DNA of 64,000 bases from Foetidibacter luteolus (GCF_009650435.1 NZ_VVIP01000040.1:62001-126000), one strand, 5' to 3'. Positions 8,891-17,753 are shown, counted from the first letter of the stretch. Made by a program: numbers and translations. Notes: generated from the sequence alone by a model not told the origin.

Positions 8891-8961
8891 GGTATACATA
8901 ACTAATCCAAACTTACCGTTGATGCATGAGATTACTGAAAGAAGGTGAATTTTTATGGGCC
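8891..8961. repeat. Direct repeat E, right copy
   Basis: Matches 5703-5774 over about 70 bases and runs directly into element A at 8955. On the minus strand it keeps an ATG-TAT start resembling the first codons of the Crp/Fnr gene, but the frame then leaves the family after a few residues. Confidence 0.75.
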
Positions 8962-9075
8962 CGGCGACGGAACAGGTATGAGGCATCGTTGCGCCTGCCC
9001 CGACGAGCGAAGCGGAACTCGGGGTCGCACTCTTGTACTGTTGGATACGCTGCGCAACTTTTCCCGCAGGGTAGG
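8955..9075 (+). repeat. Element A with hairpin insertion (A4)
   Basis: Begins ATGGGCCCGG and contains TCGCACTCTTGTACTG and TTTTCCCGCAGGGTAGG. Between GTTGCG and TCGCACTC it carries an extra ~30-base segment with CCCCGA/TCGGGG inverted ends (about 8995-9027). A similar insertion occurs in the degenerate copy near 17970. A linked 3' module follows around 9140-9225 and is shared with 10395-10480. Confidence 0.75.
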
Positions 9076-9363
9076 GTTGTAATGCTGGCTTAAGATTGCT
9101 GCTTTGGAATAGTAGCGTTAGCAACTTAAGCTTTGCCGGGAACCTGCAAAAACGCCTGTCTCAGAACCCACGCTTTAGTCTTGCGCCAGCGTTTTGTTTT
9201 TCATTTGACATTCCTGGTAGAACGGGAGCGCTTGGTTGCTGATAATTGCTCAGATTGTTGATGTGCGTTCTTTAAAAAAATATAGCCCAACAACTTTTTA
9301 TCATTTATCTAACCAGGTTCCCCGGACTACTTTTAAAAATAAGCTTGCTTTTTTACAGCTTGG

Positions 9364-9936
9364 TTAACCGGAACCTGGCCTTTTTTTGCCTGATTGCTCT
9401 TTAATGCTCTTTTTCTGTAGAGGAAGATAAAAGTGATTGTAAAGCTGATAACTGTTTTTCCAGTCCGGCTTTGCGTACCAGCAGTAACTGTTGAGTGCCC
9501 AAACTGTTAGCAGCCAGTTTTTTAGCTGGTCAGATTCATTAACCAACAGCCATTTTTCTTCAAATTCGCCGATTTCACCAGGGGCCAGGTTTTTCAGCAT
9601 GGCAGGTATAGCATGCAGTACCTGCGATGCATGTTCGTATTTTTGAATAACCTTTTCCAGTTTCCTGTTTATCAAATGAATTTGATAGTTTATTTCAATG
9701 CATTCATTTTCCAGTGTCTCTTTGTCTTTGGCCGTTATTTTCTGTAGCTCTTTAGCGGCGGTGGCAGAGGGAATGCCATCGTTTTTCACCAGGGCAACCT
9801 CCAAACGGGCAAGTCTTTCACGGGCCGCACTGGGTAAACCACGTGTACCACTCTTGTGCATGGAAATATGGCCATGGCTAACCAGCAGAAATTCCGCCAG
9901 TTTTCGTTGCGTCAGCGGCCTCTTTTTTCGGTTCAT
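9364..9936 (-). CDS. HTH-domain protein with coiled coil, putative autoregulator
   Basis: A 190-residue protein. The first ~45 residues (LTQRKLAEFLLVSHGHISMH) look like an XRE-type helix-turn-helix. A long charged helical segment from about 60 to 115 is probably a coiled coil, followed by a Trp/Tyr-rich tail and a basic C-terminus. It is not matched to a named family. Its promoter region holds a symmetric array of four GTTTGCAAA-type half-sites (9970-10017), so it probably binds and represses its own promoter. It stands alone between two element A copies in the accessory region. Function beyond DNA binding is unknown. Confidence 0.65.
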   Translation of the reverse strand: MNRKKRPLTQRKLAEFLLVSHGHISMHKSGTRGLPSAARERLARLEVALVKNDGIPSATAAKELQKITAKDKETLENECIEINYQIHLINRKLEKVIQKYEHASQVLHAIPAMLKNLAPGEIGEFEEKWLLVNESDQLKNWLLTVWALNSYCWYAKPDWKNSYQLYNHFYLPLQKKSIKEQSGKKRPGSG

Positions 9937-9969
9937 TGGTATCGGATAAAATAATATTTAGGAAAAATT

Positions 9970-10017
9970 GTTTGCAAATTTACGTTTGCAAATTTTCGCA
10001 AACAAAATATTGCAAAC
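9970..10017 (-). promoter_or_regulatory. Four-site operator array over the HTH-gene promoter
   Basis: Two direct GTTTGCAAA sites at 9970-9978 and 9984-9992 are followed by two in opposite orientation, CGCAAAC at 9997-10003 and TTGCAAAC at 10010-10017. Start-to-start spacing is 13-14 bases and the set is dyad-symmetric around 9994. Read on the minus strand, the TAAATTTG inside the array fits the Bacteroidota -7 box, so bound protein would block transcription of the HTH gene that starts at 9936. Confidence 0.65.
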
Positions 10018-10100
10018 GGATGCTGGGTTTTAAAAAATACTGGCTGCTATCTAAGGGCAGTTTAGTGGTTTGGGAGAGTAGATGTTTTTATTAGGAGGGA

Positions 10101-10347
10101 TTTTAATGGGCCAGGCAGGAGGACATGAATTTAACTTTAGTTGCGTCGCACTCTTGTGCGGTTTGATTCGCTACGCGGCTTTTCCCGCAGGGTAGGAGTG
10201 TTGTTCAATTAGTCTGTAGGAAGTCCTCCCTCAAAATTACGCAGGCAGGTGACAACACCTGCCTGGGCATCCGTGCCGCATTAACACCAACGACGGCGAG
10301 GCACCTGCCTGGGCATCCGTGGTGCATCAACACCAACGACGGCGAGG
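10101..10347 (+). repeat. Element A, long copy with internal tandem duplication (A5)
   Basis: Same order of blocks as the copy at 4181-4375, including the AGGCAGGTG...CACCTGCCT hairpin (10242-10263). The 3' block from GCACCTGCCTGGGCATCCGT to CGACGGCGAG is tandemly duplicated (about 10257-10301 and 10302-10346). A linked trailing module runs to about 10480. Confidence 0.8.
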
Positions 10348-10547
10348 TAGCTTGGCGGTGTTGGCATCTTAAGCCTTGTAAGCTTTCCCCACAAGACGCC
10401 TGGCTCAAAACTTCGCCTCAGTCATGCACAGACGTTTTGGTTTTCTTTTGGCATTCTTCGGTGAACGGGAGGAAACGAAATAGGGTTAAAAAACCCTTTG
10501 CAGAACTTTTTTTATTGAGTTTTTTTGCATAATCTTTATATGCTATT

Positions 10548-11150
10548 ATGAAAAATGCATTACTGAGTTTATTGCTACGGCTAATTTTATTTTTGCCAGT
10601 TACAGTTAAAGCTCAACTATCATTGAGGCTTGGCACATATTCTAGCAGTTTGGGAAATTTCAAAGATTCAACGGTTGAAGCACTCAAAATTGCAAGCTTT
10701 ATTCTATCGACAACCGAGTTTAAAGATTCTGTAATGAAATGTAAATTTAAGTGCTCTAATTTACCTAGCAGAGCTGTTAATTCATGCCATTCATATATTG
10801 AAGGTCAAAGAGTTTTAGATTCCTTATTTAGATACAACGATACTCTCATAAATATATTCATTGTTCCGCTTCCTCGTTTACAAAGATTGCTTGACAGAAG
10901 TCCTAATATCGGATTCTCATCTGAAGGGGGGTACACCATAACGACCAGAACATGGTACCTTAGAAATGGTAGCCCTGGACTATTTGTAACAGCTAAATAT
11001 GCAGCACATCTTATTCATGAGTATTGTCATATAAGGGGTTATTATCATATTTCTGGACAGCAGTTAGGTAAAGATGTGGCAGAAACCATTGGTAAAATTT
11101 CGGGTCAAATTCTTCGAAGGAGGATAAGCAATAATGAGCCTATCAAATGA
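10548..11150 (+). CDS. Small secreted protein with HExxH motif (putative metallopeptidase)
   Basis: A 200-residue protein with a clear signal peptide (1-23, VKAQ). The C-terminal half contains AAHLIHEYCHIRGYYH, that is a zinc-protease-like HEYCH at 157-161 followed by H167, with possible later acidic ligands (D176, E179). A pair of cysteines (C66, C70) and C80 may form a disulfide. It resembles no peptidase family I can name; the motif alone makes peptidase activity an inference. It is AT-rich compared with the core genes. Immediately after its stop begins the F1 gene-tail remnant. Confidence 0.6.
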   Translation: MKNALLSLLLRLILFLPVTVKAQLSLRLGTYSSSLGNFKDSTVEALKIASFILSTTEFKDSVMKCKFKCSNLPSRAVNSCHSYIEGQRVLDSLFRYNDTLINIFIVPLPRLQRLLDRSPNIGFSSEGGYTITTRTWYLRNGSPGLFVTAKYAAHLIHEYCHIRGYYHISGQQLGKDVAETIGKISGQILRRRISNNEPIK

Positions 11151-11154
11151 GACA

Positions 11155-11302
11155 CACATGAATGCCTGTAAAGGTCAAACCGGCGGGATTACCTGAAAAT
11201 TACGCGGACAGTTCTTAAGGTTTTATTTTACCGGCCAAAGGGCAGGGAACTTATCTTGTCAATAGTTATATGAAATTGATGGATGTTGACCTAATCAAAT
11301 AA
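11155..11302 (+). pseudogene. Degraded gene tail, repeat F left copy
   Basis: Shares with 16651-16800 the words ACATGAATGCCTG, GAATTAC-like, TTTTACCGG/TTCACCGGGCA, TTGATGGATRTTGA and a final AAATAA stop. In this copy the frame is broken by substitutions and small indels, so it is a remnant. The two copies bracket the three-gene envelope cassette. Confidence 0.55.
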
Positions 11303-12155
11303 ATTTATGAGACAAATCATTGGCTCTACATAACGTAGTTTAATTGGCACGATGGCGGTAACAGGTTTCTCCCGTTCGCCTAAGAATAGCAAATGAAACC
11401 AAAACGTCAGCGTAAGACTGAGGCATGGGCTTTGTATACTAAAGAAGTTTATAAACACTGGCCTAGGCATCCGTCGCATCAACATCAACGGCGGCATAAG
11501 AACACCAACGATTAAAATTTTTTGCTAAGTCTTTCGCAAGAAACTTGGTGGGGCAAGGAAGCCAGTCTTTAAATCTTTATACTTTTTCTAAAGGACTATT
11601 GACAATGCAATAACTACTCTTTATATTAGATTTAAATCAGCCTGAACTTTTTAAACCCTTAAGTGAGATGACGAATCAATGGTGGATTTACCCAATTTGG
11701 TAAAGAATATGTTTAAAACCCTCGTTATGTATCTTATTCAGGTGAATCCGGCTCAACTAATGATTGTGAAAGTGAGAGCGAGTACGGCTTTATGGCGTTA
11801 AGCAAAATTGAAATAGCAAATATTCCTAAAGCAAAACAAGGGTATTTTGTATTTGCATAGAATGAGGACCGTACGTAAATAGACGCAAACAGAAATCAGC
11901 GTATTGCGTTAATTGCGAACAATCAACCAGTGACGAGGCTACTTGCAATGTTGTTATTAAGCTTTTCTTGCTCTTAGTACGAAAAAAGGCTACCAAAGAG
12001 TTTGCTGCTATGCTGGCAGACGAATAAATCCTTTTCCTATTGCAGCTACCAATCAAAGGATGCGTACCACCCAGAACTTATAAATATTAGTTTCGGTCTG
12101 CATGAATGGTTTGTTTATGACAAACAATGCAGGCTATTACCAAAATGTTTCTTTT
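11303..12155. other. 850-base gap with element A debris and no gene
   Basis: No convincing open frame on either strand. Around 11350-11510 there are minus-oriented fragments of the element A trailing module (CTCCCGTTCG, CAAAACGTCAGCG) and the GGCATCCGTCGCATCAAC block. The rest, to the lipoprotein start, is AT-rich with no hairpin or RNA gene seen. Confidence 0.5.
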
Positions 12156-12932
12156 ATGAGCAAAGCCATCATTATTATCGCATCATTATTGTTATTCTTT
12201 ATAGCCTGCAACAAAAACTCTCTGGAACTGCCCCCGCTTAAAAACAGCATATTTGATACAAGCATTACCTGCCTGTATGGCAACACCGGTATTGTACGGA
12301 TTGAATTGAGACAAGATACTTTTAATAACGTGGACAGGATAATTACAGTTAAAGCCATTAATCTTACCAGCGAGGCTATGAACACTTGCAAGGTATATAT
12401 TGAAATGTGCGATGGGGCGCCATCTATTAACAGCTGCCAAAACCAATATACTTATATCATTTCGCAGCTAGAAACCAATAAAGCTGATTCAATAACGCTG
12501 CCATTCAGGGGCGTTTTATTGCGAACTGCACAAATAGTTGCAGGAATAGTTTCATTCCAAAATAAATTTTCCCAGTTGTCAGATGTGTATGATGGGGAAT
12601 CTGTACAATACTTAAACACTACTAACGCACAATATTCAACAGGTTCGGCTAGAGGAGTAGTATTTGCAGACGGGCAATCAGTATTCAGGATGAGCCTTGG
12701 CGAGAGTGCTTATAATATTGAAGGCAAACTTGGCGATACAAGTTTCTTTAACGGTGGGCAGTTTTTAATGTACAATAGCGGTGTGTTTTCATCCACTACA
12801 AGTGTTACCCTAGGTTATTTTAACCAGTCAGGCGGCAATATTAAATTGGGTTTTCCTTTAGCCAGCAGGCAACCCATACCTGCCACCCCGTCTTTTACTG
12901 ACTCAATTCTTTTAAAGCTTAAAAAACAATAA
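12156..12932 (+). CDS. Predicted lipoprotein, unknown function (cassette gene 1)
   Basis: A 258-residue protein. I chose the ATG at 12156 because it places a classic lipoprotein signal (MSKAIIIIASLLLFFIAC, cysteine at 18) at the N-terminus; an upstream in-frame ATG at 12102 would bury it. The mature part is Asn/Thr/Ser-rich, predicted mostly beta, with no motif recognised. It ends three bases before the next gene and is the first of three co-oriented genes for envelope proteins. Probably outer-membrane anchored; role unknown. Confidence 0.65.
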   Translation: MSKAIIIIASLLLFFIACNKNSLELPPLKNSIFDTSITCLYGNTGIVRIELRQDTFNNVDRIITVKAINLTSEAMNTCKVYIEMCDGAPSINSCQNQYTYIISQLETNKADSITLPFRGVLLRTAQIVAGIVSFQNKFSQLSDVYDGESVQYLNTTNAQYSTGSARGVVFADGQSVFRMSLGESAYNIEGKLGDTSFFNGGQFLMYNSGVFSSTTSVTLGYFNQSGGNIKLGFPLASRQPIPATPSFTDSILLKLKKQ

Positions 12933-12935
12933 CCC

Positions 12936-15149
12936 ATGAAAAAATATTTATTGTTCATACTTATTGCCGTAGCCAGCAGTACAGCTTGTTCACAAACTGC
13001 TACTACGCATGAAAAAATTACCAGGGAGGCGGATTATAGTATTGAGTTCGGTGATACAAGTGGCGCGTTGCCCCTGCATGTAAAATGCGAATATGACGAT
13101 TCAAAAACTGATGATGCTTTTTATTCAATTTTTCTTGGCAAAGAAAAAAAAGATCAAGCTGATTTTACTTTAAACAAGCAGTTGAGCTTTGATGTGTTTG
13201 AAGAAAAATTTACCACTAAATGCAAATCAATATTCCCCAAGCGTAAGTCACCCAAAATGATTTCTCTTTACAAAGTTTATCAATTGATATGGAGCATTAA
13301 GAACACCACCGGAGACGCTCCAGAAGCGGGTATCCTGCAATTTAGCAGAGGCTTATTATTATTTAATGTTCAAAATAACGAAAAAGCGATAAACCGCCTT
13401 ACTTATATACAAAGACGGGAAAGATCTGACACTACAAGCAATAGTATTATTGATATCGAAGCTTCTGCAAGAAATTCGCAGGATTCTTTGGAAACTGAAC
13501 TAAAAAATGATGCGGCTAATTTGGGTCAAAAAATCGATTTGTTTACAGAAATGCTGACTGTAAAAAGACCGGGAGAAGATAGAAGGGAGAAGGATTTTAT
13601 ACCTATTATATTTATTCTTGATTCTCTTAAATACAAGTATTACTTTACCAGGTATTCAAGGGAGTGTATTGCCATTCTGAAAGATACTTCATCTGTTTCA
13701 GATACAAAATATAACGCAAAATATTCGGCTTGTTTATCTGAACTGTTGAGAGTACTTAAAAGCCATAAGGGAAAAATAAGTAAGGCGCTGGGAAATGGAA
13801 TTAAGCAGATACCAGATTTGGTATATTACACGAGAACAAACCCAGATTTTAATGAAAATGAGAAAAAAGACACATCTAGCCCTAATTTTAATGAAATATA
13901 TAAGCGCCTTGCTGATAAAAGAGACACTGCTTATTCGAAAAAGGATTCTATAGCGCAATTATACGAAACCAAAAAAATTGAATTGACAAAAGGCGCTCCT
14001 GTATATAAAAAAATTAACAAAATAGAACTTCAATTTGAGCGTGGTTTTATTGAGGCTGTCAAAGTATGGCTTTCAATAGGCAGCAGTGAATATATTTTTG
14101 AAAGTATTTATGCTGTTGGTTTTTCATCAGTGAACAATTACCGGCGTATAGCAGACACCCGGCTTTATGTACGTAACGGTAAAAGAGATAACGATGGGTG
14201 GTATATATACCTAAGCGATATTTTCAGGAATTACGACAACAGGCTTAACAACTTTACCCGTGATTACAGCCCCGCCGACACTGCCTTTACCATTATACCT
14301 GCAGAAACACCTGAGATAGTTTTGCGTAAAGAAAAATACATCAACATTATTGACGCAAAAATGTATGTCGATTTAAGAGGCATACACAAGAACAACCCGG
14401 AAGGCCTGGTGCAAATTGAAGTAAGCAAACGCTTTAATATTAATACTGCCAGGGTACAGGCTGGCAAAGCACGCTCAGATTTTGGCTTTTTTAATTATCT
14501 GGATATATTTGGTTCTCTTACTAAAATTGAACAGAATAACAGAGACCTGGTTTTAAAAAACGCCAACGTAAGGGATGTTAACAATAATCTCATTTCGCCA
14601 TACTACGCCACCAACCTCGATTTTATGCGTTACCAAAACCACTCCATAGGCGTAAACGTGGGCATGATGCTTTTTGATAAACCTGATTACAAATTTACTG
14701 CTTATCTTGATTTTGGTTTAAAATATGGCCACACCAGTATTTCTGATACCGTGCTGCTGCCCTCTGGTGAACCCATTGAACCATTTGCTAAAAAACTTGA
14801 CGCGTATTTTCTAATTTTTCAATTCCCCAAAATATCAATTGAATTTTTTCCGGAAAGCCGGATTACGCCAAAACTATCTTGGCAACTTAACAATACAAAT
14901 CTGTATAGCAATAACCAGTACAAGCAAGTGATGAGTTATGAGAAGTCGGATGTTACAACGTTTTTTCCGCTTGAAAAAAAAGCAAAGCTATCCAATCAGT
15001 ATGAAATATCTGTGAAAATAGCCCCGGATAAAAATCGCAGTTCTAATTTATTTATGCGATGGCGCTTTTACACACAATTCGGGGACGCGAATACTTCTTT
15101 CTCGCAACTACAGGTAGGCTATGCTTACAACTGGACTATTGCACGTTAA
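12936..15149 (+). CDS. Large secreted or lipid-anchored envelope protein, unknown (cassette gene 2)
   Basis: A 737-residue protein. The N-terminus MKKYLLFILIAVASSTACSQ is a signal peptide with a possible lipobox at C18. Residues ~20-400 are charged and helical with no motif recognised. Residues ~430-737 have alternating hydrophobic and aromatic strands (SIGVNVGMMLFD, AYLDFGLKYGH, SSNLFMRWRFYTQFG, LQVGYAYNWTIAR) and end in an aromatic/arginine strand, suggesting a C-terminal outer-membrane beta-barrel. It lies 3 bases after gene 1 and 11 bases before gene 3. No homologue recognised. Confidence 0.65.
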   Translation: MKKYLLFILIAVASSTACSQTATTHEKITREADYSIEFGDTSGALPLHVKCEYDDSKTDDAFYSIFLGKEKKDQADFTLNKQLSFDVFEEKFTTKCKSIFPKRKSPKMISLYKVYQLIWSIKNTTGDAPEAGILQFSRGLLLFNVQNNEKAINRLTYIQRRERSDTTSNSIIDIEASARNSQDSLETELKNDAANLGQKIDLFTEMLTVKRPGEDRREKDFIPIIFILDSLKYKYYFTRYSRECIAILKDTSSVSDTKYNAKYSACLSELLRVLKSHKGKISKALGNGIKQIPDLVYYTRTNPDFNENEKKDTSSPNFNEIYKRLADKRDTAYSKKDSIAQLYETKKIELTKGAPVYKKINKIELQFERGFIEAVKVWLSIGSSEYIFESIYAVGFSSVNNYRRIADTRLYVRNGKRDNDGWYIYLSDIFRNYDNRLNNFTRDYSPADTAFTIIPAETPEIVLRKEKYINIIDAKMYVDLRGIHKNNPEGLVQIEVSKRFNINTARVQAGKARSDFGFFNYLDIFGSLTKIEQNNRDLVLKNANVRDVNNNLISPYYATNLDFMRYQNHSIGVNVGMMLFDKPDYKFTAYLDFGLKYGHTSISDTVLLPSGEPIEPFAKKLDAYFLIFQFPKISIEFFPESRITPKLSWQLNNTNLYSNNQYKQVMSYEKSDVTTFFPLEKKAKLSNQYEISVKIAPDKNRSSNLFMRWRFYTQFGDANTSFSQLQVGYAYNWTIAR

Positions 15150-15160
15150 AAAGCACAACC

Positions 15161-16327
15161 ATGAAACAAGCAATAATAGCAGTAGTGATATTATCTCTGT
15201 GCTCAATCACAGTAAAAGCACAACAATTGGAAAATGAAGATTGGGCGAACCACCGTATTTATAAGAAGGGGAGCGACACAATTATTATATTGTCAGAAGG
15301 ACTGGAAAAAATAAAATCATACAGCAGAAAAATATCTTTAAAAAGAATAAAAGTAACGTATGATTCAGCTGAGTTGAAGAAAAAAATTGATTCACTTAAC
15401 CGGATTGAATCACTTAATAAACAAGATATTATATGCAGGCTAATAATTGATAAAGTGAAGTACTTCGACAAAAAGGGGGCTATTATTGTAACTTCAACGC
15501 TTAAACAGAAAAATGACAAAATTGATATCTTGAATATTCTAAATAATTTACCAGGTTCGGTAAAGGAGGAAAATGTTAAGGCTACAAATATAGAGAACGA
15601 TTCAATCGATGTTGATTGCGAAATTTTGGAGGAATATATAAACTCTCTTCCTGATAAAATGCCAGAGCCAATAGAAACAGCAACATCGTGGTATGGTTGG
15701 TTTGGCTCTATAAACATTATTGGTGGTTTTTCGGGAAACAGAATTACTGTTGACACTGCTTTTTTTTCAAATACCGGGTCGCTCACTACAAGAGAACAGG
15801 AAGAGCGTAATATTTCTGTTTGGGGAGGCAGCCTGACAGTTGGATATAGAATAAATCAAAGGCACATGGCGTATGCTGAAGGAATGTACACTTCTCTGGG
15901 CTTTGAGTCGAGGTACCACTCAGTTAATTGGAACAGTGGCCTCCCTGATACACCTTTAGTAATACACAGATATAAGATAAGTTCTAAGAGTTTTGGCGTT
16001 GGCTATATGTATTCTACTGCAAAAGACAGTAGTTTTTTGCATCTTTTAATAGCAGCAGGCATATATGGCAGTTATGCCGACAAATATTGGATCAATGATG
16101 AAAAGACTGGCTTACCCAATACCATGGAAAAAGGTTTTAGGTTTACCAACAAACTGGGTATTGGAATCACACTAGGCCATCGGTATGATAGGATTAATTT
16201 TAATTTAATGCCATTTTATATGTGGGATTGGACGCCAATTAACCATGGGCAATTGGCCACTCGTTTGTACATGTGGGGTGTAAACGCTGGCCTCACAATT
16301 AATTGGTACAAAAAAACTTCTGAATAA
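15161..16327 (+). CDS. Predicted outer-membrane beta-barrel protein, unknown (cassette gene 3)
   Basis: A 388-residue protein with a signal peptide (MKQAIIAVVILSLCSITVKAQ). I chose the ATG at 15161 since the longer frame would overlap the previous gene and hide the signal. The first half (about 25-170) is Lys/Asp/Ser-rich and likely periplasmic. The second half has paired amphipathic strands with aromatic ends (ISVWGGSLTVGYRIN, GVGYMYSTAKDSSFLHLLIAAGIYG, LGIGITLGHRYD, WGVNAGLTINWY), typical of an 8- to 12-strand barrel. It likely works with the two preceding products. Family unknown. Confidence 0.65.
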   Translation: MKQAIIAVVILSLCSITVKAQQLENEDWANHRIYKKGSDTIIILSEGLEKIKSYSRKISLKRIKVTYDSAELKKKIDSLNRIESLNKQDIICRLIIDKVKYFDKKGAIIVTSTLKQKNDKIDILNILNNLPGSVKEENVKATNIENDSIDVDCEILEEYINSLPDKMPEPIETATSWYGWFGSINIIGGFSGNRITVDTAFFSNTGSLTTREQEERNISVWGGSLTVGYRINQRHMAYAEGMYTSLGFESRYHSVNWNSGLPDTPLVIHRYKISSKSFGVGYMYSTAKDSSFLHLLIAAGIYGSYADKYWINDEKTGLPNTMEKGFRFTNKLGIGITLGHRYDRINFNLMPFYMWDWTPINHGQLATRLYMWGVNAGLTINWYKKTSE

Positions 16328-16360
16328 AATTTTTTTCCCCGCACAGTGTACATTAAAGAA

Positions 16361-16402
16361 CTTCTCCGCAAAGTCTCCTGCCAGGGACTTTTCAGCAGGG
16401 AA
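16361..16402. repeat. Short inverted repeat (AAAGTC...GACTTT), first copy
   Basis: CCGCAAAGTC-TCCTGCCAGG-GACTTT: AAAGTC at 16370-16375 pairs with GACTTT at 16386-16391. A related copy lies at 16847-16888 and a third half-copy (ACTTTGCGG) near 16900. It is located just after the cassette and may act as a weak transcription stop. Confidence 0.5.
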
Positions 16403-16647
16403 AACACAAATGCCCATTAGTAAGAAAATGCCGCTCTGCCACAATCATAGGTTTACTATCTTGGAGTTATGAGTGTACTAAAATCTATACCCGAAACAGA
16501 TGGCTTTTTTGTCACTTTCACCTGTGCGTAATGGATACCCTTTTTTCAGTTAACCAACAGCTATAATGTTTACAAATCGTTTTTGAACCTTCGTTTTAAT
16601 GGAAAGAATGCCGTACCCAGGCTTTCATACAACAGAAACTCAATTAC

Positions 16648-16800
16648 ATGCACATGAATGCCTGCAAAGGAGAAAACCTGCTTACACGCCTGCCAGAGAA
16701 TTATCTTCACAGCTCTGCGAAATATTACTTCACCGGGCAGCAGGGAATTTACGCCATTACCAATTACATGGAGTTGATGGATATTGAACTGACCAAATAA
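16648..16800 (+). pseudogene. Gene-tail fragment, repeat F right copy
   Basis: A 50-codon open stretch (MHMNACKGENLLTRLPENYL... ending MELMDIELTK) that looks like the C-terminal end of a larger protein with no upstream partner. The decayed sister is at 11155-11302. Parent family not recognised. A 16651-16800 match to F1 means the cassette lies between direct copies of the same gene tail. Confidence 0.5.
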
Positions 16801-16846
16801 CTTGCAACAGCGGAATTGCGTATCCTTTTTGCATTAGTACCATCCC

Positions 16847-16888
16847 TGCCGCAAAGTCCCGTACCGGAGACTATTGCGGGGAAGTAAT
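16847..16888. repeat. Short inverted repeat (AAAGTC...GACT), second copy
   Basis: CCGCAAAGTC-CCGTACCGGA-GACTATTGCGGGGAA resembles the element at 16361-16402 with several substitutions. It is non-coding and lies between the F2 remnant and the end of the methyltransferase gene. Confidence 0.45.
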
Positions 16889-16949
16889 TCGGCGGACACT
16901 TTGCGGAGGAGGAAATTTTTATGCTTGCGTGAATATCAGATATTTATAG

Positions 16950-17753
16950 CTATGCATTCTTTATGGTTGACAAGTAAGATTCCATTGACAGTTTAAATTT
17001 ATTGCCGTTTCTTTTTTTAATGGCTACAAGATTACCATTCGCGTTCCCATCGAACAGTGGGGTAGGATAAGTTCGAATATCTCGCCAAATACGCTCGGCC
17101 CCATATCTTCTAAGAGGATACCATTCTGATAGCCATACATCATAGTCCTGACATACTAGGAGATTAGCCATGTCTTTATACGTATACCCCAAGGGTATTG
17201 TTTTAAAGTCTTCAAATTCACACATGATTATTTCTGGCTGTAATTTCGAAAATGGGAAACCTTTGAGTGCAAAAAAATCATGCCCCTCAATATCAATTTT
17301 CAAATAATCAATAGTATCTACTCTTTCAATTTCTATAACAGTAGAAAGGGTGATAGTTTTGACAGTAGTTATTAGTTTATGATGCTTTTCAAAAGGTGTT
17401 AACGAAGATATGCCGGTTGATTGACGACTACGATAAAAGGAAAGTTCAAGCCCATCTTGATCGCTAACCGCATTTTCATACAATTTCAGATTTTTCACCT
17501 TGGGAACATATTTTCTATTGATCGGGTCGGGTTCAAAGCCAATTATTTGCCAACCCATTTTTGCATATTCAATAAAGCTTTGTCCGTAATGAACACCAAC
17601 GTCAAACATTATTCCCTTCCTTGGGTTGGCTTCAAAATATTTCAGTATGAGATCATCTTCGGAAAAACCTTTAGAAGCAAAGAATTTTTTTAAGGTCCTG
17701 GCATTTTCGTGACCAAATAGATAAATCACAGTGTTTTTAATAAAAGTTTTCAT
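16950..17753 (-). CDS. FkbM-family SAM-dependent methyltransferase
   Basis: A 267-residue class I methyltransferase of the FkbM type. The SAM-binding motif I is FDVGVHYGQSF at 50-60, the acidic-loop EPDPINRKY follows, and the diagnostic DYLKIDIEGHDFFALKGF lies near 150-167. FkbM proteins O-methylate sugars or polyketides; in Bacteroidota they are often found with surface glycan or glycosyltransferase genes. No glycosyltransferase neighbour is present here, so the substrate is unknown. The gene is AT-rich and stands alone between repeat-filled gaps, consistent with acquired DNA. Confidence 0.85.
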   Translation of the reverse strand: MKTFIKNTVIYLFGHENARTLKKFFASKGFSEDDLILKYFEANPRKGIMFDVGVHYGQSFIEYAKMGWQIIGFEPDPINRKYVPKVKNLKLYENAVSDQDGLELSFYRSRQSTGISSLTPFEKHHKLITTVKTITLSTVIEIERVDTIDYLKIDIEGHDFFALKGFPFSKLQPEIIMCEFEDFKTIPLGYTYKDMANLLVCQDYDVWLSEWYPLRRYGAERIWRDIRTYPTPLFDGNANGNLVAIKKRNGNKFKLSMESYLSTIKNA

